Shown here: positions 35,397 through 43,341 of the stretch, in pieces
Layout of the letters: every line of letters begins with the position of its first letter
Numbering within the stretch: the first letter of the stretch is position 1
NCBI RefSeq assembly: GCF_004342905.1
Contig: NZ_SMAN01000004.1
Coordinates: forward strand, 62,001-126,000
DNA: 64,000 nt
Direction of reading: 5' to 3'
Origin: Melghiribacillus thermohalophilus
GTDB lineage: Bacteria; Bacillota; Bacilli; Bacillales; Alkalibacillaceae
Translations under genes and position numbers: made by a program
The notes under the pieces: model-generated
Database searches by the model: none
What the model saw: the letters and a program-made list of their open reading frames with translations, nothing else
What the model was told of the DNA's origin: nothing

Positions 35397-35417
35397 ATGA
35401 GAGGGTGGATGACATGA
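35397..35417 (+). CDS. Six-codon leader reading frame before the coiled-coil gene
   Basis: ATG 35397 has an excellent ribosome site (AAGGAGGGGG, 35380-35389) and encodes MRGWMT before a TGA that overlaps the ATG of the next gene (ATGA at 35414-35417). Translation of the mini-frame could couple initiation of the coiled-coil gene, which has only GAGGGTGG of its own. It could also be a fortuitous frame if transcription begins inside this region. Confidence 0.4.
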   Translation: MRGWMT

Positions 35418-36415
35418 ATCAAACATTGTCCGGTGATTGCCTGGAGCTTGAACAAAAACTGATTCACTATAAATCGGAACTGGAAAAATATAAAAGGATC
35501 ATTCATCAATATGAACGGAATATGGATGTCCAATTGTTAAAATATTATAAAAAGAAAAACATGGAGCTTGAAAAGACGAATAACGAATACGAAAAAAAAC
35601 TGGAAGATCAGTATTTTGAAATCCAGGAGCTGCAAAAGGAGTTAGCCGAATTAGGGGAAATGTATCAACGGGATCTAAAGGAAAACGAAAGGAAAATAAA
35701 GCATCTTAACCAGAAATTAAACGACCGGAACCAGCTAATCGAACAGTTAAAGGAGCAGATGGCTGATCGTGATTCCGAGAAATCCCGACAGCAGCATGCT
35801 ATTTCTCAATTAAACGACCACATCCAAAAAATTGAACAATTAAATACCACATACCAAAACAACATAAAACAATTATCAGAGGATAATGGGGTTCTGATGA
35901 AACAGAACACCGAAATGATCAATAGAGAAAAGGATTTAAAGACTGAGATACACCGTTTAGAGGGAAAATATAAACAAATTGCAAATGCTCATACCAGATT
36001 GAAACAAGAAAACGCTTCTTTACAGCATGAATTGGAAAAAGCGCTTCAGGAAAGAAAAGAATTAGAAAATAGCTATCAAGAAAAAATGAAAGAACTTATC
36101 GTTTTAAACAATGAACAACAGCGGTTTTATATGAGTTCAATATATGAACTGGAAAGACAGATGAATGAGCTATTGGATGATGAAGAGCTTCCGAAAAACC
36201 AAAATGATGACCGGTTAGAAAACAAGGATGATTTTGATAAAAGCCAGATTGAGCTGCTTTTATGGGAACTTCAACATTCAGAAGCGAAGCTGTCAGAAAG
36301 TGAAGTAATGATTCATTCACTGGAACAAAAGGTTAGCTTGCTCACCGATGAGTTAAATGATGTAAAGGTAAAGCTTAAAGAATACGAACAGAAAACACCT
36401 AAGGATACAAATTGA
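35414..36415 (+). CDS. Long coiled-coil protein of unknown function
   Basis: Predicted 333 residues from ATG 35414, almost entirely helical coiled coil: Leu/Ile/Tyr repeats separated by Glu, Lys and Gln from about residue 10 to 325, with a short acidic break (LLDDEELPKNQNDD) near residue 250. No other domain or membrane anchor. Similar in character to the 31616 product on the other side of the Cys-rich gene, without obvious sequence identity. Scaffold role inferred only. GTG 35405 is an alternative start. Confidence 0.68.
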   Translation: MNQTLSGDCLELEQKLIHYKSELEKYKRIIHQYERNMDVQLLKYYKKKNMELEKTNNEYEKKLEDQYFEIQELQKELAELGEMYQRDLKENERKIKHLNQKLNDRNQLIEQLKEQMADRDSEKSRQQHAISQLNDHIQKIEQLNTTYQNNIKQLSEDNGVLMKQNTEMINREKDLKTEIHRLEGKYKQIANAHTRLKQENASLQHELEKALQERKELENSYQEKMKELIVLNNEQQRFYMSSIYELERQMNELLDDEELPKNQNDDRLENKDDFDKSQIELLLWELQHSEAKLSESEVMIHSLEQKVSLLTDELNDVKVKLKEYEQKTPKDTN

Positions 36416-36602
36416 TATTTTAAAGCTGCTCTCGCTTATACCTCCCCAATCATACTGCTTTTGTAATGCATAGATTAAATGTAGAAACAAAATGAAAATT
36501 TCCTCTTTTACTGGCTGTAGCCGGAAAAAATGCAACGAAGATAAAAGATAAACATTAAACATAGCGAATAAATAAAAAAGGTCGTTTTTTCACAGTATTA
36601 AC
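36416..36602. other. Intergenic region, no feature recognised
   Basis: About 190 AT-rich bases between the accessory island and the infC promoters. I see no gene, RNA or repeat. Confidence 0.5.
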
Positions 36603-36631
36603 TTGTCTCATACAAGCCAATGTGATACAAT
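36603..36631 (+). promoter_or_regulatory. Upstream sigma-A promoter of the infC operon
   Basis: TTGTCT (36603-36608), 17 bases, TACAAT (36626-36631). One of two tandem promoters before the L20 leader. Confidence 0.5.
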
Positions 36632-36661
36632 CCTTTGTGTTCTGGACTGCACAAAGAAAAC

Positions 36662-36691
36662 TTGACATGCCGGTGATGTATTGCATATAAT
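36662..36691 (+). promoter_or_regulatory. Main sigma-A promoter of the infC operon
   Basis: A consensus TTGACA (36662-36667), 18 bases, and TATAAT (36686-36691). The start would lie near 36698, giving a leader of about 225 bases to infC. Confidence 0.8.
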
Positions 36692-36697
36692 ATAAAA

Positions 36698-36855
36698 GGT
36701 ATAAAAATGGATAAGGTCTTCAGACAAGTAGAAGCACCCGCTTCTCACCTGATCGACGTCAGAACGACAGTTGGCAGGTTCAAAAGAGTCTTCTTTTATG
36801 AATACGGAAGATTTGGTGTAGTGTGGGTGCAGTATGTATGCCACACTTTTTTTAA
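36698..36855 (+). ncRNA. Ribosomal protein L20 leader of infC-rpmI-rplT
   Basis: The leader ends in an intrinsic terminator: AGTGTGG (36820-36826) with CCACACT (36841-36847) and a run of seven T. Its position matches the L20 autoregulatory leader of Bacillus, in which L20 binding favours termination. I infer the L20-binding fold from position; I did not model it. Confidence 0.7.
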
Positions 36856-36922
36856 TGGATAAAACGGAGCTTGTCGGAAAAAAGACCTTAATGTTTTCAA
36901 AAATTTGTGGAGGTGGCTAACT

Positions 36923-37438
36923 ATTAGCAAAGATATGTTTGTCAATGAGCGGATTCGCGCCCGCGAAGTTCGGCTCATTGATGTAAATGGGGAACAGCTG
37001 GGTGTGAAATCACGCCAGGAAGCTCTTGAGCTTGCCGAAAAGGCAAATCTTGATCTCGTGATGGTGGCTCCAAATGCGAAGCCTCCGGTATGCCGGATTA
37101 TGGACTACGGAAAATACCGCTATGAACAGCAAAAGAAAGAAAAGGAAAAGCGCAAAAAACAAAAAGTGATTAATGTGAAAGAAGTGCGCCTGAGTCCGGC
37201 CATAGAAGAACATGACTTCAATACCAAGCTTCGCAATGCCAGAAAATTCCTCGGCAAAGGGGATAAAGTGAAGGCGACGGTTCGTTTCCGGGGCCGTGCG
37301 ATCACTCATAAGGAGCTTGGACAGCAGGTGTTGGAACGCATGGCAGAACAACTTGAAGACCTTGGCGTTGTGGAAACGAAACCAAAAATGGAAGGGCGCA
37401 ATATGTTTATGATGATTGCTCCCCGCAATGAAAAATAG
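36923..37438 (+). CDS. infC: Translation initiation factor IF-3
   Basis: Predicted 171 residues. N-domain [21 protein letters not shown] and C-domain [26 protein letters not shown] are highly conserved. The start is the rare AUU codon at 36923, placed correctly after GGAGGTGG and giving ISKDMF, as in B. subtilis infC. The AUU start is discriminated against by IF3, providing autoregulation; ATG 36935 has no ribosome site. First gene of the infC-rpmI-rplT operon. Confidence 0.93.
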   Translation: MSKDMFVNERIRAREVRLIDVNGEQLGVKSRQEALELAEKANLDLVMVAPNAKPPVCRIMDYGKYRYEQQKKEKEKRKKQKVINVKEVRLSPAIEEHDFNTKLRNARKFLGKGDKVKATVRFRGRAITHKELGQQVLERMAEQLEDLGVVETKPKMEGRNMFMMIAPRNEK

Positions 37439-37475
37439 GAACGAGTTCGAGCACTGATTAAAGGAGGAAGCGATT

Positions 37476-37670
37476 ATGCCAAAGATGAAAACCCATAAAG
37501 GTTCTCAAAAACGTTTCAGAAAAACAGGAAAAGGCAAATTTAAACGTTCTCATGCCTATACCAGTCATTTATTCGCTCATAAAACGCAAAAACAGAAAAG
37601 AAAGCTCCGTAAAGCAACATTGCTTTCGAAGAGCGACTACAAACGAATTAAGACCATGCTTCCAAAATAA
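37476..37670 (+). CDS. rpmI: 50S ribosomal protein L35
   Basis: Predicted 64 residues starting [20 protein letters not shown], the standard L35 sequence; strongly basic. AAAGGAGGAAG precedes the ATG. 37 bases after infC, 50 bases before rplT. Confidence 0.97.
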   Translation: MPKMKTHKGSQKRFRKTGKGKFKRSHAYTSHLFAHKTQKQKRKLRKATLLSKSDYKRIKTMLPK

Positions 37671-37720
37671 AGATCGTTGAGAACAAGAAATATGGTTTTT
37701 GACAATAGGAGGGAAAGAAT

Positions 37721-38077
37721 ATGCCACGTGTAAAAGGTGGACCACAGACAAGAAGACGTCGCAAACGCATTTTAAAATTAGCTAAAGGATACTATGGTGC
37801 CAAGCACTCTTTATTTAAAACAGCCAAACAGCAGGTGATGAAATCCGGTCAGTATGCCTACCGTGACCGCAGACAGAGAAAACGTGACTTCCGTAAACTA
37901 TGGATCGCCCGAATTAATGCGGCAGCACGTATGAACGATATGTCATACAGCCGTTTCATGCATGGACTGAAGCAAGCCGGAATTGACATTAACCGTAAAA
38001 TGCTTGCAGATCTTGCTGTAAACGATGAAAAAGCTTTCGCTGAGCTTGTATCAAAAGCGAAAGAAGCACTGAAATAA
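37721..38077 (+). CDS. rplT: 50S ribosomal protein L20
   Basis: Predicted 118 residues; [21 protein letters not shown] and [18 protein letters not shown] are L20 hallmarks. An assembly protein of the large subunit that also represses its own operon through the leader at 36698-36855. Followed by a terminator 14 bases on. Confidence 0.97.
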   Translation: MPRVKGGPQTRRRRKRILKLAKGYYGAKHSLFKTAKQQVMKSGQYAYRDRRQRKRDFRKLWIARINAAARMNDMSYSRFMHGLKQAGIDINRKMLADLAVNDEKAFAELVSKAKEALK

Positions 38078-38091
38078 AAGATGATACACGA

Positions 38092-38122
38092 AGCCCTTGC
38101 TTACGGTGAGCAAGGGCTTTTT
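38092..38122 (+). terminator. Terminator of the infC-rpmI-rplT operon
   Basis: A 10-base stem (AGCCCTTGCT 38092-38101 with AGCAAGGGCT 38109-38118) followed by TTTT. Confidence 0.88.
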
Positions 38123-38163
38123 CATTGATTTTGAAAAATCTATATCTATTTTAGGAGGAGCCT

Positions 38164-38433
38164 ATGAACGGATGGTGGCTTTATTATTTTGTTTTTGTAA
38201 ATGCTGTGACAGTTGGGCTTATGGGGACTGATAAATATAGGGCGCGAAAAGGAAAGTGGAGAATCAGGGAAAGAACGATTTTTTTATGGTCTCTGGCCGG
38301 GGGAGCGTTTGGGACATTATTCGCCATGTATCTATATCGCCACAAAACGAAGCATCAGTCCTTCATCCTGATTATTCCTGTTCTCACGATCGTACATGGA
38401 GTTCTTTTGATTTACTTCGGGATGATGTCATAA
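38164..38433 (+). CDS. ysdA: DUF1294 membrane protein YsdA
   Basis: Predicted 89 residues with three hydrophobic segments (about 4-20, 40-56, 68-86). The signature GTDKYRARKGKWRIRERTIF and GGAFGTLFAMYLYRHKT identify DUF1294. It follows rplT as in B. subtilis. TAGGAGGAG sets the ATG. Function unknown. Confidence 0.88.
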   Translation: MNGWWLYYFVFVNAVTVGLMGTDKYRARKGKWRIRERTIFLWSLAGGAFGTLFAMYLYRHKTKHQSFILIIPVLTIVHGVLLIYFGMMS

Positions 38434-38486
38434 AGGCTCGTCTATTGTCATATAGATAGAATAAATCAAAGGAAAGGGGCTCTTTC

Positions 38487-39074
38487 ATGGAACATCTTGG
38501 ATCATGGATCCTCACCATTGTAGAGTCCAGCGGCACCATGGCGCCGGTATTATTTATCATTTTGCATCTGCTGAGGCCCTTTTTTTTCCTGCCTGTCGCA
38601 TTTATTTGCGTATCAGGAGGGATCTTGTTTGGGATGGTTACCGGCACGGTGTACTCGGTGATCGGTGTCACCCTGTCGAGCATTGCCTTTTATCAAATGG
38701 CCTCGAGTGCACCCGGAATGATCAACCGGCTGATTCGGCTGAAAGGAAAAATGCTGGGAGAACATACAAAACTGTCAAAAGGGCAGCTGATTCTGCTCAG
38801 ATTAATGCCTTTTATTCATTTTCACCTGTTATCGCTCTGTATCATTGAAATGTCTAAAAGTTTTCGGGAATACGTCCGATTATCGGTTATGTCCAATGTT
38901 CCCCTCGCATTTGTCTATACATCATTTGGAAAATGGATCTCAACGATGTCCCCGCTGGTGATGGGAATGGTTGTCATTGCTTTGCTTCCCCTCCTCTACC
39001 TCATTAGACAGAAAGAAATCGTCATGAAATGGGAGGATTTCTTTAACAAAAACGCCCATACGTCTGTTTCCTGA
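38487..39074 (+). CDS. TVP38/TMEM64 (VTT-domain) family membrane protein
   Basis: Predicted 195 residues with about five membrane segments. Family features: FFLPVAFICVSGGILFGMVTGTVYS, and RLMPFIHFHLLSL in the second half. In B. subtilis the family includes YtxB; related VTT proteins act in membrane or lipid transport, but the substrate here is unknown. AAAGGGGCTC precedes the ATG; ended by its own terminator. Confidence 0.78.
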   Translation: MEHLGSWILTIVESSGTMAPVLFIILHLLRPFFFLPVAFICVSGGILFGMVTGTVYSVIGVTLSSIAFYQMASSAPGMINRLIRLKGKMLGEHTKLSKGQLILLRLMPFIHFHLLSLCIIEMSKSFREYVRLSVMSNVPLAFVYTSFGKWISTMSPLVMGMVVIALLPLLYLIRQKEIVMKWEDFFNKNAHTSVS

Positions 39075-39081
39075 TCAGAAG

Positions 39082-39114
39082 CAGGAAGGATGATGCCCTT
39101 CCTGTTTTATTTAT
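39082..39114 (+). terminator. Terminator after the TVP38-family gene
   Basis: CAGGAAGG (39082-39089) pairs with CCTTCCTG (39097-39104); a TTTTATTTAT tail follows. Confidence 0.8.
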
Positions 39115-39136
39115 GGGCACATAGAATAGGGGGAAT

Positions 39137-39164
39137 TTGTCGGGAATACGTTGTTTGATATAAT
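39137..39164 (+). promoter_or_regulatory. Promoter of the 39197 gene
   Basis: TTGTCG (39137-39142), 16 bases, TATAAT (39159-39164), with an extended TGA before the -10. Confidence 0.6.
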
Positions 39165-39196
39165 TCAAAACGAAATAAGATGTGAGGGTAAATCAG

Positions 39197-39574
39197 ATGA
39201 AGAGGGGAATATTTCTTAGTTTTGTAGTATTGTTTATGGCCATGCTTACTGCTGTCATGATAGTAAGCAAGCCTGACGAGCAGGACTTCGTAAACTGGCT
39301 ATCTGCTGAAGATCATGAACATACATTTACGTGTCTTTTACCTGATTGCAGCAAACTCTCTCTCGTACTGCCTGGAGATGGGGGATCCGGCAGTATGGAA
39401 TTTGTGCTGAAGAAAAGTCTGTATGATCCAGGTATTTCGAATGAGAGTGGAACCGAGAATATCAGTCATATAATGGAAATAATAGGTTTGTCGTTTCAGC
39501 AAAGGGCTTTCTGGGGAAGATATATGCAGATGCGAAACTGTTTAACAATCCATGATGATCATAAAGAAAAGTAA
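39197..39574 (+). CDS. Hypothetical exported or membrane-anchored protein
   Basis: Predicted 125 residues. A positively charged start and hydrophobic segment (FLSFVVLFMAMLTAVMIV, about residues 5-22) make a signal anchor; the rest, including CLLPDCSKLSLVLPGDGGSGS, would be outside the membrane. No family recognised. ATG 39197 is preferred to GTG 39182, since GAGGGT lies between them. Own promoter; a loose inverted repeat (39614-39620 with 39641-39647) follows without a clear T-run. Confidence 0.6.
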   Translation: MKRGIFLSFVVLFMAMLTAVMIVSKPDEQDFVNWLSAEDHEHTFTCLLPDCSKLSLVLPGDGGSGSMEFVLKKSLYDPGISNESGTENISHIMEIIGLSFQQRAFWGRYMQMRNCLTIHDDHKEK

Positions 39575-39782
39575 ATATGTGCCTATTCTTAATCCTGAGT
39601 CGACATAAAATGAACCGGGTTCTGTCTCCCTGCCAAGACCACCCGGTGTTTGTGTCTTTTTTAAGAAGCAACTTTTATTTGATGAATCTCTGTTTAAACA
39701 GAACGGACGTCAGAAGGTTCACGGATTTCCCATAATCTCATGGATCTGTCCGCCCCTCACGTATGTGGTCAGAGGGAGAACC

Positions 39783-40628
39783 CTAACTCTTCATAGGCGA
39801 AAACAGCTTCCCGAGCTCCTCGGAACGGGCAGCTGCTTCCTTAATGCACTCCACCAGTGCATCTTTAGAACGGAAGTATTCCAGTTTTTTAATGCCAGCC
39901 TCGGTTGTCCCTCCTTCACTGGTTACCTTTTTGCGTAACATAGAAGGGGGTTCATCAGTGGATGACATCATACTCGCCGCTCCAAGTATGGTCTGAATGA
40001 CGAGAGACCTTGCTTTGTCTGCAGATATCCCCAGATGACGGGCTGCTTCTTCCATTGCTTCAGCAAAATAATAGATGTATGCAGGACCGCTGCCGGATAG
40101 TCCGGTAACAGCGTGAATGTCTTTTTCGTCTTCCAGGATAACCGTCGTGCCAATGGACTGGAATAATGTTTCAGCCATTTTCAGATGTGAGTCATTTGCA
40201 TGTTTACCAGGTACAAGTGCGGTTGCCGACAGTCCGATCGATGCTGAAGTATTTGGCATGGCCCGAATGATGGGAAGGTCCAGGCCGAGACGGTAGGTCA
40301 GATATGCTGTTGATACCCCCGCTAGTACTGAGATGAACAGCTGTTCTTTTCGAACAAAGGGTTTGATCGTTTCAACCGCTTCATCCACATCTTTTGGTTT
40401 GACAGCCAGCAAAAGAATATCCCCATGTTTCACGACTTCCTTTGTATTTCTGGAACATTTCACATCGTAGGTGTGATTGATTTCTTGAAGGCGGTCATCG
40501 TTTTTCCGATTCGTTATGAACACAGAATCTGGTTGTATGATTTCCTTTTTTAAAAGTCCGGATAGGATCGCTTCCGACATAGCCCCTGCCCCGATGAACG
40601 AAATCTTTGTGTTTTGAAGGTTTGTCAT
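39783..40628 (-). CDS. proC: Pyrroline-5-carboxylate reductase
   Basis: Predicted 281-residue enzyme of the last step of proline synthesis. ISFIGAGAMSEAILSGL is the NADPH-binding motif; SGSGPAYIYYFAEAM and SEGGTTEAG are ProC hallmarks. ATG 40628 follows AAAGGAG. The open frame upstream to 40961 is T-box RNA and is not coding. Controlled by a proline-specific T-box. Confidence 0.95.
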   Translation of the reverse strand: MTNLQNTKISFIGAGAMSEAILSGLLKKEIIQPDSVFITNRKNDDRLQEINHTYDVKCSRNTKEVVKHGDILLLAVKPKDVDEAVETIKPFVRKEQLFISVLAGVSTAYLTYRLGLDLPIIRAMPNTSASIGLSATALVPGKHANDSHLKMAETLFQSIGTTVILEDEKDIHAVTGLSGSGPAYIYYFAEAMEEAARHLGISADKARSLVIQTILGAASMMSSTDEPPSMLRKKVTSEGGTTEAGIKKLEYFRSKDALVECIKEAAARSEELGKLFSPMKS

Positions 40629-40658
40629 TCTCTGCAGCTCCTTTCTTTTTACCCAATG

Positions 40659-40905
40659 AAAAAAACCCTTTTCCTCCCTGTAAAAGGACGGAAAGGGTTC
40701 CGCGGTACCACCTTTATTGACACGTGATGAACATGCCCTCTTGTCACCCTTATCGCGGGAAACGGTCAGGTTTTTGCCTGACAACTCCGGGGTAGGTTCG
40801 ATAAGCTCATGACTGTGGAATCTTTCAGCCGGTGGATTCCACTCTCTGTTGCCAGAAATCTTATCTACTGGCCCCTTCACCGTTTCAGTCATATGGTTTA
40901 TGTTT
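40659..40905 (-). ncRNA. T-box leader, proline-specific, upstream of proC
   Basis: Minus strand. AGAGAG and CTGAAAG elements of stem I are present; the likely specifier is CCT (40796-40794, proline) followed by A, just after GATAAG/CTTATC pairing. The T-box sequence AAAGGTGGTACCGCGG covers 40715-40700. The terminator pairs AACCCTTTCC (from 40698) with GGAGGAAAAGGGTT and ends in T residues near 40660. Confidence 0.88.
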
Positions 40906-40911
40906 TTTAGT

Positions 40912-40940
40912 ATTATTACGAAAATCCTGGTCGATGTCAA
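40912..40940 (-). promoter_or_regulatory. Sigma-A promoter of the proC T-box transcript
   Basis: On the minus strand, TTGACA (40940-40935), 17 bases, AATAAT (40917-40912). It lies between the ysdB stop and the T-box. Confidence 0.65.
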
Positions 40941-40982
40941 GAAAATTTGTGATTTAGACAACGATTATGTTCACTCTCTGGA

Positions 40983-41363
40983 TTACTCGAGCAACTGTTT
41001 AATCGGATATTTCCATTCTACTTTGGCGTGGGGGTAACGAATTAAAATTTCTTTTTCCAGAAAATAAATATCATCTTTTGTAATGCCTGTGAGCCTGTCT
41101 GAATGATGGGTCCAGACATTCACTGTTACCACATGAAAGGCCTGGTCAGTAGTTCCTAAATATTTTTCGCCTTCAAACATCATTCCTTTGTATGTCATGA
41201 AAAAATTTTTTTTGACATTTTCCGGATCATCCAGGAAATAAAATTGTTTTTTTTCATGGGCTGCTTCCAGTTTACGCTTTGGATTGATCATATATTTATA
41301 AACGGCATAAATCAGAAATACCACAGCGAAAAGTATGAACATCCGAAATAAAATCACAATCAT
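40983..41363 (-). CDS. ysdB: Sigma-W pathway protein YsdB
   Basis: Predicted 126 residues. A membrane segment near residues 3-24 is followed by INPKRKLEAAHEKKQFYFLDD and TYKGMMFEGEKYLGTT, the pattern I know from B. subtilis YsdB. Synteny agrees (rplT, ysdA, ysdB, ysdC). GGGGTCG precedes the ATG. Molecular function unknown. Confidence 0.82.
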   Translation of the reverse strand: MIVILFRMFILFAVVFLIYAVYKYMINPKRKLEAAHEKKQFYFLDDPENVKKNFFMTYKGMMFEGEKYLGTTDQAFHVVTVNVWTHHSDRLTGITKDDIYFLEKEILIRYPHAKVEWKYPIKQLLE

Positions 41364-41509
41364 GTTTGAACGACCCCTATACTCTATTTTTTATTTAAAA
41401 ACTATGGATTTGCCTGTTAGATATTTTTTTATATTTACGTCCTGCTGATGTCTTATGTTTCACTTTTTTTGGTTAAGTTTTAGATTTTAAAATCGACTGG
41501 CTACCGACA

Positions 41510-41518
41510 TGTTATAAT
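41510..41518 (+). promoter_or_regulatory. Extended -10 promoter of the dUTPase gene
   Basis: TGT-TATAAT with no convincing -35; 23 bases before the ATG. Confidence 0.5.
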
Positions 41519-41541
41519 ATAAAGAAAAAAGGAGTACTCGA

Positions 41542-42036
41542 ATGAACTGGGACAAGCTTTATCAGATGCAGGACAAGCTAGATGGTAGAATTAAAAAGCA
41601 GCACAACCTGAACGGGAAAGACCTGTTCGATGAAAAAGTAATGGCTCTGTTAGTTGAAGTGGGCGAACTGGCTAACGAAACCCGCTGTTTTAAATACTGG
41701 AGCACAAAAGGACCTAACGAACAATCCGTCATCCTCGAGGAATATGTAGACGGACTTCATTTTATTTTATCTCTCGGAATCGATATGAATTATTTTTTCA
41801 AGGGGGAGGAAATCGAGTTGACATCCCCACCACCTGACACCCTGACAGAACAGTTTTTGGCCGTATATGATCAGATTAGACTGTTTCACACAATGAGCAC
41901 CATGGATCATTATAACAATCTCTGCATTCAGTATGTAAGGCTGGGAATCAAGCTCGGATTTACGACCGACATGATCGAACAGGCGTATTTGAAAAAAAAT
42001 GAACTAAATCATGAACGGCAGGATCAGGGGTACTGA
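41542..42036 (+). CDS. Dimeric dUTP diphosphatase (MazG-like all-alpha fold)
   Basis: Predicted 164 residues. The metal-binding EVGELANE (ExxE) and EEYVDGLHF (ExxD) motifs define the dUTPase_2 family, which hydrolyses dUTP to dUMP and keeps uracil out of DNA. AAAGGAG sets the ATG. In some Bacilli related genes are phage-borne; here there is no phage context. Confidence 0.88.
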   Translation: MNWDKLYQMQDKLDGRIKKQHNLNGKDLFDEKVMALLVEVGELANETRCFKYWSTKGPNEQSVILEEYVDGLHFILSLGIDMNYFFKGEEIELTSPPPDTLTEQFLAVYDQIRLFHTMSTMDHYNNLCIQYVRLGIKLGFTTDMIEQAYLKKNELNHERQDQGY

Positions 42037-42041
42037 TTTTT

Positions 42042-42070
42042 TTGTTAAATGCATGTAAAAGCGTTATAAT
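42042..42070 (+). promoter_or_regulatory. Sigma-A promoter of ysdC
   Basis: TTGTTA (42042-42047), 17 bases, TATAAT (42065-42070). Confidence 0.7.
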
Positions 42071-42110
42071 GGGAATGGTTTGAGTAACTTTGTCAAAGGG
42101 AGGATACATA

Positions 42111-43196
42111 ATGGTAAAAATGGATGAGACGTTAACGATGCTGAAAGAGTTAACGGATGCGAAAGCGATTCCAGGGAACGAACGGGAAGCAAGAGAAGTG
42201 ATGAAAACACACATTTCCCCATATGCCGATGAAGTTTATACTGATCATCTGGGAAGTTTAATTGCCAGAAAAACCGGAGATGAAAATGGCCCTAAAATTA
42301 TGGTTGCCGGACATCTGGATGAAATTGGATTGATGGTCACCCGCATCGATGACAAAGGGTTTGTTTATTTTCAGACTGTCGGCGGATGGTGGAACCAGGT
42401 GATGCTTGCCCAGCGTGTAACCATCATGACGAGAAAAGGGGATATAACCGGTATCATTGGATCTAAGCCTCCTCATATTATTTCTGCTGAAGCCCGTAAA
42501 AAACCAGTTGAAATCAAAGATATGTTTATTGACATCGGAGCTAGTAGCAAAGAAGAGGCAGAAGAATTTGGGGTTCGCCCCGGGGATTCCATTGTTCCGT
42601 ATTTCGATTTCACCGTGATGAAAAATGAAAAAATGCTACTTGCCAAAGCCTGGGATAACCGAATCGGCTGTGCCATTGCCATTGAAGTGCTAAAACGGTT
42701 AAAAGACGAAAAACATCCTAATATTGTATATGGTGTAGGAACTGTTCAGGAAGAAGTGGGCCTTCGAGGTGCCAGAACATCTGCTCATGCCATTCAACCG
42801 GATATCGGATTTGCTGTTGACACAGGTATTGCCGGTGATACACCGGGTATCACGGAAAAAGAAGCTACTAGCAAAATTGGCAAAGGCCCACAAATTATTT
42901 TGTATGATGCGTCCATGGTTTCCCATAAAGGTCTCCGTGATTTTGTTGTGGATACAGCAGATGAGCAAAAGATTCCTTATCAGTTTGATGCAATTGCAGG
43001 CGGAGGAACAGACTCCGGAGCTATTCATTTAACAGCAAATGGGGTGCCTGCCCTGTCCATTACGATTGCAACCCGATATATCCACACCCATGCTGCCATG
43101 ATTCATCGGGATGATTTCGAGAATGCAGTAAAATTAATTGTTGAAGTCATCAAGCGTCTTGACCGGAACAAAGTCAATGAAATTACGTTTGGATGA
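42111..43196 (+). CDS. ysdC: M42-family aminopeptidase YsdC
   Basis: Predicted 361-residue cytosolic metallo-aminopeptidase of the M42 (glutamyl aminopeptidase/TET) family, the same length as B. subtilis YsdC. Metal and catalytic motifs: GHLDEIG (metal His and Asp), [21 protein letters not shown] (catalytic Glu pair), [11 protein letters not shown] and the late [10 protein letters not shown] (metal His). ATG 42111 follows AAGGGAGG; the frame is open to 42090. Position before sspI matches B. subtilis once the arabinose genes found there are removed. Confidence 0.88.
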   Translation: MVKMDETLTMLKELTDAKAIPGNEREAREVMKTHISPYADEVYTDHLGSLIARKTGDENGPKIMVAGHLDEIGLMVTRIDDKGFVYFQTVGGWWNQVMLAQRVTIMTRKGDITGIIGSKPPHIISAEARKKPVEIKDMFIDIGASSKEEAEEFGVRPGDSIVPYFDFTVMKNEKMLLAKAWDNRIGCAIAIEVLKRLKDEKHPNIVYGVGTVQEEVGLRGARTSAHAIQPDIGFAVDTGIAGDTPGITEKEATSKIGKGPQIILYDASMVSHKGLRDFVVDTADEQKIPYQFDAIAGGGTDSGAIHLTANGVPALSITIATRYIHTHAAMIHRDDFENAVKLIVEVIKRLDRNKVNEITFG

Positions 43197-43204
43197 ATCA
43201 CATG

Positions 43205-43235
43205 AAAGGAGCGCTTCCACGTGCGCTCCTTTTTA
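43205..43235 (+). terminator. Terminator after ysdC
   Basis: AAAGGAGCGC (43205-43214) pairs perfectly with GCGCTCCTTT (43223-43232), then T residues. The second repeat array starts about 100 bases downstream. Confidence 0.88.
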
Positions 43236-43341
43236 ATTTGAGAATTTATAAGCGGTTGCAAGGAAAATGCACTTCACGATTTTAAGTCTGGAGACTTGCG
43301 AAGGAAAAGGGGTTTCTGGCCGTTCAGTGGAGAAGCGCTAT

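Noticed and set aside
39614-39647. Terminator after the 39197 gene
   Set aside because: The stem is seven bases with a 20-base loop, and the T-run comes about nine bases too late.
40629-40961. N-terminal extension of proC
   Set aside because: The sequence is a T-box leader (GGTGGTACCGCGG and terminator); the ribosome site is at ATG 40628.
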